Of a stretch of DNA of 5,730 nt, positions 1 through 5,439 are shown piece after piece. The notes under the pieces were generated by a model. That model saw nothing but the letters and a program-made list of their open reading frames with translations. It made no database searches and was not told the origin of the DNA. Source of the DNA: Candidatus Eiseniibacteriota bacterium (GTDB lineage Bacteria > Arandabacterota > Arandabacteria > Arandabacterales > Arandabacteraceae); contig JAUVJV010000174.1 of the NCBI GenBank assembly GCA_030592245.1, positions 1 through 5,730 of the forward strand, read 5' to 3'. Position 1 is the first letter of the stretch. Every line of letters begins with the position of its first letter. A program made the translations under genes and the position numbers.

Positions 1-2
1 AC

Positions 3-1028
3 TCGGCCATGACCGATCTTACCTCACGCGAGGAGCTCCTCCAGAACACCATCGAGCACCTGATGGGGACAGAGTCCCCCCCTGAGGGTTCGGTTAGCGG
101 CCATGTGGAACTCACGGGTGAGGTAACTTATGACGGCGTCATAGTCAGTACCACGCCGGGCAGCTTCGCCGACACCACCGATGCCTCGGGCTATTACTTC
201 ATCGACGGGCTCTACGATGCTACCTATGACTTGACGGCAAGCAAGGCCGGCTTCGGCGACTCCACCGTCACCATCGAGATCGCCGGCGGAACCGTGCTCG
301 AGAACGTGGACTTCATGCTCTACCCCGTCTTCGAATACATGGACAGCACATCGGTTTCCATACCGGATGTTGACAGCACCGGTATCAAGGTCTACATCGA
401 GGTCGACGCCGATGCCGAACTTGCCTGGGTCGACTGCTATATAGACATCACCCATGGCTACAAAGGTGACCTCATCATAGATCTCACCTCGCCTGAAGGC
501 ACGGCGGTAAGGCTTCACAATCGGACCGGGAGCTCGGCCGATGACATAGTCACGTGGTACGATTCCGAGACCGATCCGGATGGCCCGGGCACGATGGCGG
601 ACTTTGTTGGTGAGTGGGCCGAAGGCACCTGGGTAATCTGGATACGCGATGTTTCGAGCGGCATTGCTGGAACACTGAATGCCTGCGGGCTCCGGATAGG
701 GTTCCCGCCTTCAACATCAGGGGTCGAGGTGACCAAGCCCGACTCCCCGACCGAGACCTTCCTGGCGAGCGCCTGGCCCAATCCCTTTACGAGTACGGCC
801 AGTCTGCGGTTCGGTCTTGCGCGCAGTGAGAACATCCACCTTGCGGTGTACAATGTGCTCGGCCAGCAAGTCGCCGTGCTTGCCGACGGTGAACATCCGG
901 CAGGCTACTATGAGCTCGCCTGGGATGGCAAAGGAAACGATGGAAGATCCGTGGCGAGCGGTATATACTTCTGCCGCTTGAGAACCGGTGGTTTCATCAC
1001 CACCCAGCGCATGGTTTTGATGAAGTAG
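3..1028 (+). CDS. C-terminal part of a secreted modular protein: carboxypeptidase-regulatory-like domain, P-domain, FlgD/T9SS-type C-terminal domain (5' partial)
   Basis: The reading frame is open to the left edge. The first ATG (position 9) has no room for a visible ribosome site and no signal peptide follows it, so I read this as the 3' part of a longer gene. Numbering from that ATG, residues 1-22 look like the last helix of an upstream, probably catalytic, domain (SREELLQNTIEHL). Residues about 28-105 form a carboxypeptidase-regulatory-like beta-sandwich, with the typical T-DASGYYFIDGL and YDLTASKAGF strands. Residues about 108-232 match a proprotein-convertase P-domain (GYKGDLIIDLTSPEGT, then GEWAEGTWVIWIRDV and a GTLNACGLRI end). 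After a Ser/Thr/Pro linker, residues about 253-339 form a FlgD-like / type IX sorting-type domain (WPNPF, VYNVLGQQV, AWDGKGNDG, ASGIYFCRL, ending MVLMK). By family knowledge such proteins are exported and often surface-attached, with P-domains usually following a peptidase. The enzymatic activity lies outside the window and is unknown. Domain calls are fairly sure; overall function is not. Confidence 0.85.
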   Translation, partial: SAMTDLTSREELLQNTIEHLMGTESPPEGSVSGHVELTGEVTYDGVIVSTTPGSFADTTDASGYYFIDGLYDATYDLTASKAGFGDSTVTIEIAGGTVLENVDFMLYPVFEYMDSTSVSIPDVDSTGIKVYIEVDADAELAWVDCYIDITHGYKGDLIIDLTSPEGTAVRLHNRTGSSADDIVTWYDSETDPDGPGTMADFVGEWAEGTWVIWIRDVSSGIAGTLNACGLRIGFPPSTSGVEVTKPDSPTETFLASAWPNPFTSTASLRFGLARSENIHLAVYNVLGQQVAVLADGEHPAGYYELAWDGKGNDGRSVASGIYFCRLRTGGFITTQRMVLMK

Positions 1029-1108
1029 GAGTGGCGGCGAATCGGCGAGGCAGCCAGGCGGAGGAAGACGCTCATACGGCGGTTGACATCAACATAGTCA
1101 AAGGCAAG

Positions 1109-1246
1109 ATGGAGGTTGCCGGCCTGGTTGGCCCACTGTGGTTCCTGGGCTGGCTCTTCACCATCGGCTTCACCGGCCTGTCCTTCGGGAAGGCGGTATG
1201 GGCCATACTTGTGTGGCCTTACTACCTGGGCTCGGCCCTGGGCTAA
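1109..1246 (+). CDS. Small two-helix membrane protein, 45 aa
   Basis: This is a very short hydrophobic protein. Residues about 3-24 (VAGLVGPLWFLGWLFTIGF) and 29-44 (AVWAILVWPYYLG) are two probable membrane helices joined by a short turn (GLSFGKA), giving a helical hairpin. The Trp-rich composition and the WPYYLG ending are what I expect of a real inner-membrane miniprotein and not a chance frame; I recall similar small hypothetical proteins in bacteria but can name no function. I chose the ATG at 1109 because AAAGG lies 4 bases upstream (1100-1104). The frame is also open from a GTG at 1031, which would give 71 aa, but the only purine run there abuts the GTG with no usable spacing, and the extra 26 residues are polar and unremarkable. 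The gene lies 80 bases after the secreted-protein gene on the same strand and may be co-transcribed with it. It converges on the DUF456 gene, and no clear terminator is visible in the 77 bases between them. Confidence 0.6.
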   Translation: MEVAGLVGPLWFLGWLFTIGFTGLSFGKAVWAILVWPYYLGSALG

Positions 1247-1323
1247 TCGTACAGACGTCCATCCTGACGCGGTGTAGGCGGGGGCCGGCCGCGGAATCGG
1301 AGAGTCTCTTCGCAGGTGCTGCG

Positions 1324-1839
1324 TCATGCCCAGCTGAGGTAGATGAAGAGGCCGAGGTTGAAGAGCGAAAGCATGAGCTTGACGAACATGGCGGAGAGCT
1401 TTCCCACGAATGCGAAGAAGCCCGTCTGAAGGGCGCGGTCAAGCTTTCTGTAGTAGATGTACTCGAAGAGTACGGCGAAGGTGAAGGCGCCTATCAGGCC
1501 AAAGATGATACTCCCCACAAAGGGAATCACGAACCCGCCGGCTATGGCTCCGGCGATCCCGCCGAGGAATGCTCCAAGCACCCCCCACTTGGTCGCTCCC
1601 TTGTGGGCCACATAGACGACGCCGAGGAAAGACTCGATTATCTCACCCACAACGAGCACCACTGCCATCACGAGGAGCCACTTCCAGCCCATCGTCGAGA
1701 AGCCCGTCGCGATATCGTAGATCAGGATCACGCCAAAGGCGATCCAGCCCCCTGGAATGCCCAGGAATATGCAAACATTGAGGAGAAGAAGAACTACGTA
1801 GAGAAGAACAAGACCTATGTGCTGGAGCACGTCAACCAA
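1324..1839 (-). CDS. DUF456 family integral membrane protein, 171 aa
   Basis: A strongly hydrophobic protein with about five membrane segments: residues about 5-27, 30-46, 52-73, a long Gly/Ala-rich stretch 85-125, and 141-170. The order of motifs fits the DUF456 family: an early LGIPGGWI loop (27-33), an acidic GEIIESFLG helix (65-73), the HKGATKWGVLGAFLGG segment (79-94), then GSIIFGLIGAF and a C-terminal helix after a charged KLDRALQTGF loop. A glycine zipper is visible at G89, G93, G97 and G101. Length is normal for the family. The start is TTG at 1839; GGAGG sits 9 bases upstream, and no better in-frame start has a ribosome site. It is transcribed away from the M16 operon across a shared 254-base region. 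The family has no settled biochemical role, so none is assigned. The frame opposite it on the + strand is a charged, His/Glu-rich shadow. Confidence 0.88.
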   Translation of the reverse strand: MVDVLQHIGLVLLYVVLLLLNVCIFLGIPGGWIAFGVILIYDIATGFSTMGWKWLLVMAVVLVVGEIIESFLGVVYVAHKGATKWGVLGAFLGGIAGAIAGGFVIPFVGSIIFGLIGAFTFAVLFEYIYYRKLDRALQTGFFAFVGKLSAMFVKLMLSLFNLGLFIYLSWA

Positions 1840-1848
1840 GATTGTGAG

Positions 1849-1853
1849 CCTCC
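1849..1853 (-). promoter_or_regulatory. Ribosome binding site that decides the TTG start of the DUF456 gene
   Basis: On the minus strand the sequence reads GAGGGAGG, followed by 9 bases and then TTG. The strong GGAGG core supports use of the rare TTG start at 1839. The next candidate in frame is a GTG at codon 4, which would lie too far away at 18 bases. Confidence 0.6.
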
Positions 1854-1880
1854 CTCAAAAAGGTACTGCTACTAAACCAG

Positions 1881-1909
1881 AGTGTACATTCTCATCAGCT
1901 GATTAGCAA
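1881..1909 (-). promoter_or_regulatory. Candidate sigma70-type promoter for the DUF456 gene
   Basis: On the minus strand TTGCTA (1904-1909) is separated by exactly 17 bases from TACACT (1881-1886); each box matches 4 of 6 consensus bases. Transcription would begin near 1873-1875, giving a leader of about 35 bases before the TTG start. A perfect 10-bp palindrome lies between the two boxes. This rests on sequence inspection only, and the housekeeping consensus of this lineage is unknown. Confidence 0.35.
1894..1903. promoter_or_regulatory. Perfect 10-bp palindrome ATCAGCTGAT in the candidate DUF456 promoter
   Basis: ATCAGCTGAT is its own reverse complement and falls inside the spacer between the -35 and -10 boxes of the candidate minus-strand promoter. 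A dimeric repressor bound here would block polymerase. A palindrome of this length can occur by chance, so the operator reading is an inference from position. Confidence 0.3.
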
Positions 1910-1957
1910 CAATATCAGACTCCTTTACTACTCGGCTTCCTATAGAGAGACCACCCG

Positions 1958-1986
1958 TTGACTAATCCCCCCAAATGACCCATCAT
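1958..1986 (+). promoter_or_regulatory. Candidate sigma70-type promoter for the M16 operon
   Basis: TTGACT (1958-1963, 5 of 6 to consensus) is followed after exactly 17 bases by CATCAT (1981-1986, 4 of 6). The start point would fall near 1993, leaving a leader of about 100 bases before the ATG at 2094. The region is clearly more AT-rich than the surrounding genes. An imperfect dyad overlaps the -10 box, and a direct repeat lies in the leader. Confidence 0.4.
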
Positions 1987-2000
1987 TATGCATTGGTCAT
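1975..2000. promoter_or_regulatory. Imperfect inverted repeat overlapping the -10 box of the M16 operon
   Basis: The left arm ATGACCCAT (1975-1983) pairs with the right arm ATTGGTCAT (1992-2000) at 8 of 9 positions, with 8 bases between them. The arms flank the proposed -10 box and start point, where a repressor site would be expected. It could also form a weak hairpin, but there is no T-run after it, so it is not a terminator. Confidence 0.35.
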
Positions 2001-2040
2001 ACCCTTGCGCGCTTCCTGTGCAGGCTGCGGGAGGCACAAT

Positions 2041-2074
2041 AAACCCAGGGGAATAAGAAACCCAGGGGAACAAG
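2041..2074 (+). repeat. Tandem 17-bp direct repeat in the M16 operon leader
   Basis: AAACCCAGGGGAATAAG (2041-2057) is followed with no gap by AAACCCAGGGGAACAAG (2058-2074). The two copies match at 16 of 17 bases. The array ends 7 bases before the AAGGAG ribosome site and lies in the presumed 5' leader. It could be two sites for a regulator that binds DNA or RNA, or a recent slippage duplication. The sequence alone does not decide between these. Confidence 0.8.
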
Positions 2075-2081
2075 AGCCCGG

Positions 2082-2087
2082 AAGGAG
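2082..2087 (+). promoter_or_regulatory. Ribosome binding site of the M16 zinc subunit gene
   Basis: AAGGAG ends 6 bases before the ATG at 2094, close to ideal spacing. This fixes the start directly before a good signal peptide. Confidence 0.75.
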
Positions 2088-2093
2088 TGCCCC

Positions 2094-3884
2094 ATGAGAA
2101 GACGGAGTTTTTATGCGGCCGGGGCCCTGGCAGCCATGCTGGCCGGCGCGGTGCCGGCGGCCGCTCAGAACATTGACGCGAAGGAGTACTGGCTCGATAA
2201 TGGGATGCAGGTCCTGATGGTCGAGCGCCACGATACCCCCACCATTATGACAGCGATCGTTGCCCGCGTCGGGTCCGCCAACGAGATCACCGGCATAACA
2301 GGTATCTCCCACCTTTTCGAGCACATGATGTTCAAGGGTACTGAAACCATCGGCACCAAGGATATCGACCGGGACTTCGAAGTCATGGCACAGCTCGATT
2401 CCCTGAGGGCGCTGATGCGCGAGGAAGAGAGCATCATGCGCGAGCAGATGCGCCGTGGCGACATCGAGGACATGCTGGACCCTGCGGCCAGGACGCCTCG
2501 CTACCGGGAGATCGATGCGGAGTTCGATGAGCTGATCGTCGAGCAGCGTGAGTTGATCATCAAGGACCAGCTCAATGAGATCTACTCCAAACATGGCAGT
2601 TTCTTCCTGAATGCCATGACCTCGGACGACCTGACCATGTATGTGGTCCGTGTTCCCACGAACAAGATCGAGCTCATGATGTGGATGGAATCCGACCGTT
2701 TCAGCAACCCCGTGTTCCGGGAGTTCTATTCGGAGCGCAACGTGGTCCGCGAGGAGCGCCGCATGGGTGTGGAATCCACACCAACCGGGCTCATCGAGGA
2801 GGACTTCCGGGCCATGTTCTGGAAGTCATCCTCATACCACTGGGATGTGATCGGCTGGCCTTCGGACCTTGCCAACATAACGCGCGAGCAGGCCAATGCA
2901 TACTATGATATGTACTATGCGCCCAACAACCTGACCCTCATTCTGGTAGGCGACCTTGACCCGGATGAGATGATCAAGCTCGTAAGAAAGTACTTCGACC
3001 GGATTCCCCGCGGCACCACCGAGCCCCCCGAGGTCTACACTCTCGAGGAAAAGCAGTATGGAGAAAAGCGGCTGATCACCGAGGCCGAGACCAATCCCCA
3101 GGCCGAGATCTGGTACCACACCGTGGCCTGGAAGCATCCTGACAGCTATCCGCTGGATGTTCTTGCGGGGATCATGAATGACAAGACGGGGCGGCTCTAT
3201 AAGAAGCTCGTCGATGAAGAGGGAATCGCCAAGAGCTCCGTCGACCGGGGCGGCATGCGCATGTTCGGAGGGAGCGGCCTGGCGGTTGCCGCCTATCAGG
3301 ACTCGAAGAAGTACGCCGGCGCTTTCCAGGTGAGCGCTGAAGGGGTGTCCGGTGTCCGGGCCGAACAGCTCGAGGCGGCAATGGATGAGGTAATCGAGGA
3401 AGTGAAGTCCGAACTTGTCACTGAAGAGGAGCTGCAGAAGGTCAAGAACCGCATACGCGTCCAGCAGATCCGCTTCATGGACATCATGTCGGGGATCGGC
3501 ATCCTCTTCTATGTCGGGCAGAATGCCGCGTTCGGTGACTGGGCGGAAGCCAATAACAGTCCGGATAAGATCGACATGGTAACGGCCGAGGATGTCCGGC
3601 GGGTTGCCAATAAGTACTTCGCCAGAGATGCTCGAAACGTGCTCATAGTCAACACCAAGGGCGGCTCCGAGGGCGAGAGGACGGGCGGAGAGGACCCCCA
3701 GATTACCCAGGCAATCACGATGATCACCTCAATCGAGGACCCCGCCAGGCTTGAACAGATGATCGGCATGTTCTCGATGCGCATGGACAGCATAGAAGAC
3801 CCTGAGGAGCGAGCTCAGATGGAGAAGCTCCTCAAGATAGCCAATGACCACCTCAAGGAACTCAAGGCCGCCGAGGGAATGTAA
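2094..3884 (+). CDS. Exported M16 family zinc metallopeptidase, catalytic zinc-binding subunit, 596 aa
   Basis: Residues 1-24 are a signal peptide (MRRRSFYAAGALAA..., likely cut after PAAA); RRSF resembles a twin-arginine motif. Residues about 30-235 form the N-terminal M16 domain, with the inverted zinc motif HLFEH (H73, E76, H77). The distal ligand is most likely E221 in SERNVVREERRM; the LNAMTSDDLTMYV strand (172-184) is also typical. H77 and E221 are 144 residues apart, where the family normally has about 76, because a charged helical insertion occupies roughly residues 96-165. Residues about 262-530 hold the M16C-type domain (YYAPNNLTLILVGDLD, then GRLYKKLVDEEGIAK). Where active second halves carry an Arg/Tyr pair, this protein has V373 and K380. 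Residues about 540-596 are a charged helical tail. The next gene starts 23 bases downstream and supplies the missing Arg/Tyr, so I infer a periplasmic heterodimer that degrades peptides; the substrate is unknown. The start is set by AAGGAG at 2082-2087. Confidence 0.93.
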   Translation: MRRRSFYAAGALAAMLAGAVPAAAQNIDAKEYWLDNGMQVLMVERHDTPTIMTAIVARVGSANEITGITGISHLFEHMMFKGTETIGTKDIDRDFEVMAQLDSLRALMREEESIMREQMRRGDIEDMLDPAARTPRYREIDAEFDELIVEQRELIIKDQLNEIYSKHGSFFLNAMTSDDLTMYVVRVPTNKIELMMWMESDRFSNPVFREFYSERNVVREERRMGVESTPTGLIEEDFRAMFWKSSSYHWDVIGWPSDLANITREQANAYYDMYYAPNNLTLILVGDLDPDEMIKLVRKYFDRIPRGTTEPPEVYTLEEKQYGEKRLITEAETNPQAEIWYHTVAWKHPDSYPLDVLAGIMNDKTGRLYKKLVDEEGIAKSSVDRGGMRMFGGSGLAVAAYQDSKKYAGAFQVSAEGVSGVRAEQLEAAMDEVIEEVKSELVTEEELQKVKNRIRVQQIRFMDIMSGIGILFYVGQNAAFGDWAEANNSPDKIDMVTAEDVRRVANKYFARDARNVLIVNTKGGSEGERTGGEDPQITQAITMITSIEDPARLEQMIGMFSMRMDSIEDPEERAQMEKLLKIANDHLKELKAAEGM

Positions 3885-3895
3885 GGCCTGCGCCG

Positions 3896-3901
3896 AAGGA
3901 G
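3896..3901 (+). promoter_or_regulatory. Ribosome binding site deciding the start of the second M16 gene
   Basis: AAGGAG is 3 bases from a GTG at 3905 but 6 bases from the ATG at 3908. The 6-base spacing equals that of the upstream gene, so the ATG is preferred. The GTG start would add only one Met. Confidence 0.65.
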
Positions 3902-3907
3902 AAAGTG

Positions 3908-5416
3908 ATGAAGAGACTACAGGTTTTGCGATTCAGCCGATTGGCAGCACCCGTCACGATTCTGGCGCTGGCTGCCCTGGCGGTTCCTACGGCTCTCGTG
4001 CTGGCCGGTGATATCGTCGACCATCCCGACAAACTCGAGTTCGAAGAACTTAAGTACGATCCGCCCGGGCCCCAGGACTACCGCCATACCTTGAAATCCG
4101 GCGTGACCGCTTATGTCGCGGAGAACCGGGAGCTTCCCACCTTCGATATGTCGATCCTCATCCGCTCGGGCTCCATCTATGACCCGGTAGAGAAGGCCGG
4201 CCTGGCCAGAGTGGCAGCCCATCTCATTCGAAACGGTGGGGCCAGGAACATGACAGCACAGGAACTCGACGAGCGCATTGCTTTCCTGGCCGGGGAGATC
4301 TCTGTCAGCATAGATGACACCCGGGCGAATGCCAGGCTGTTCTGCCTTTCCAAGGACATAGACGAGGGGCTGGACCTCTTGAAGCAGGTCCTTCAGACAC
4401 CAGTGTTCGACCAGGAGACCCTGGACCGGTACCGGGGCGATATCCTCTCGGAGATGGAGCAGCGTAACTCATCCACCCGTGGAATTGAGATCCGCGAATG
4501 GCAGTACCTGATGTACGGGGATTATCCTCAGACGACCCCGTATCGCCAGACCGAATCCTCGATCAACTCGATCACCCGGGAAGACTTGCTCGCCTTCCAT
4601 GAGAAGTACTTCTTCCCCGGCAACTTCATCATCGCCGTGTCCGGAGACTTTGAGACCGGCGAGATCCTTTCCAAACTGGATGCCATGCTGGCCGGATGGC
4701 CCGACCACGAGCTGAGCCTCCCCGAGATCCCGGATGAGATACCGGGTCCCGCCCCCGGAGTCTACATGATCGGAAAGGATGATGTGAACCAGTCGCGCAT
4801 CCGCCTTGGCCATATCGGGGTGAAGCGTGACATACCGGACCAATACGCTCTACTCATTATGAATGACATCCTCGGCGGTGGAGGTTTCACCTCCAGGATA
4901 GTCCGCAGGGTGCGCTCGGACGAGGGCCTGGCATACAGCGCCGGCAGCAGGTTTGACCGGCCCGTCGAATACCCGGGTACCTTCAGGGCGTTCTTCCAGA
5001 CCAAGCATGCCACCGCAGCCTTCGGCACCGGCCTCATTGTCGAAGAGATAGGCCGCATCCGCACCGAGAAGTGCGAGCTCGAGATAGTTGAAAACTCCAA
5101 GGCAGCCTTCATCAGCGATCTTGTCAATCCATTCAGCAGTAGAAGCATGATGGTCAGCACCTTCGCGGCTGACGATTACACGGGCCGGCCGGATGAATAC
5201 TGGCAGGACTATGCAGAAAACATCGGGGCAGTGACACCGGATGACGTGCTCGCGGTCGCGCAGAAATACCTTCATCCTGACAATCTGGTGTTCCTGGTGA
5301 TCGGTGACCTGGAGGCAGTGGAGCAGGGCTCGGACAAGCATGAGGAACGCTTTTCCGACTTCGGCAAGATCACAATCCTGCCGCTGAGGAACCCGATGAC
5401 GCTTGAGGTGGAGTAA
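3908..5416 (+). CDS. Exported M16 family protein, non-zinc partner subunit carrying the Arg/Tyr pair, 502 aa
   Basis: An N-terminal signal peptide (MKRLQVLRFSRLAAP..., hydrophobic core about 13-32, probably cut near VLA-G) shows export; there is no lipobox cysteine. Residues about 60-235 form an M16 N-terminal domain, with LKSGVTAYVAENRELP, IRSGSIYDP and a GL-RVAAHLIRNGG helix. HxxEH has become RVAAH (R101, H105), so zinc cannot be held in the usual way. Residues about 222-430 form the second M16 domain (FPGNFIIAVSGDF near 246, then DILGGGGFTSRI). It contains VRSDEGLAYS, where R336 and Y343 match the spacing of the substrate-binding Arg/Tyr pair of active M16 enzymes. It therefore complements the upstream zinc subunit, as in known M16B heterodimers such as the Sphingomonas pair. 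Translation is probably coupled through the 23-base gap. After the stop only 23 bases separate it from the convergent methyltransferase gene, with no clear terminator hairpin. Confidence 0.92.
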   Translation: MKRLQVLRFSRLAAPVTILALAALAVPTALVLAGDIVDHPDKLEFEELKYDPPGPQDYRHTLKSGVTAYVAENRELPTFDMSILIRSGSIYDPVEKAGLARVAAHLIRNGGARNMTAQELDERIAFLAGEISVSIDDTRANARLFCLSKDIDEGLDLLKQVLQTPVFDQETLDRYRGDILSEMEQRNSSTRGIEIREWQYLMYGDYPQTTPYRQTESSINSITREDLLAFHEKYFFPGNFIIAVSGDFETGEILSKLDAMLAGWPDHELSLPEIPDEIPGPAPGVYMIGKDDVNQSRIRLGHIGVKRDIPDQYALLIMNDILGGGGFTSRIVRRVRSDEGLAYSAGSRFDRPVEYPGTFRAFFQTKHATAAFGTGLIVEEIGRIRTEKCELEIVENSKAAFISDLVNPFSSRSMMVSTFAADDYTGRPDEYWQDYAENIGAVTPDDVLAVAQKYLHPDNLVFLVIGDLEAVEQGSDKHEERFSDFGKITILPLRNPMTLEVE

Positions 5417-5439
5417 CGGGCGGACCAGTTTCTCGCAGG

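Noticed and set aside
24..518. 164-codon minus-strand open frame opposite the secreted protein
   Set aside because: Low-complexity Gly/Asp/Val composition mirrors the plus-strand beta-sandwich domains; the plus-strand frame has clear domain motifs.
1083..1111. Perfect TTGACA at 1083-1088 as a -35 box for the small membrane protein
   Set aside because: The hexamer 17 bases downstream is AAGATG and overlaps the start codon, so no usable -10 or leader exists.
1265..1326. TGACGC (1265-1270) and GCGTCA (1321-1326) plus the GGCCGGCC palindrome as a terminator between the convergent genes
   Set aside because: The arms are only 6 bp with a 50-base loop, the GGCCGGCC has no loop, and no T-run follows on either strand.
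1138..1875. 245-codon open frame on the + strand, charged and rich in His and Glu
   Set aside because: It lies opposite the DUF456 gene, whose hydrophobic motifs and strong ribosome site are convincing. The charged composition is what the complement of a membrane protein gives, and the frame has no domain I recognise.
2008..2029. Possible hairpin or attenuator around CCTGTGCAGG in the operon leader
   Set aside because: The CCTG/CAGG arms leave only a 2-base loop, and the outer bases do not pair in register.
1986..2594. 202-codon minus-strand open frame across the operon promoter and the start of the first M16 gene
   Set aside because: It is antisense to clear M16 coding sequence and covers the likely promoter. 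It shows no recognisable domain; long antisense frames are common in GC-rich genes.
4850..5341. 163-codon minus-strand open frame inside the second M16 gene
   Set aside because: It is antisense to the conserved Arg/Tyr region, with no signal, domain or ribosome site supporting it.
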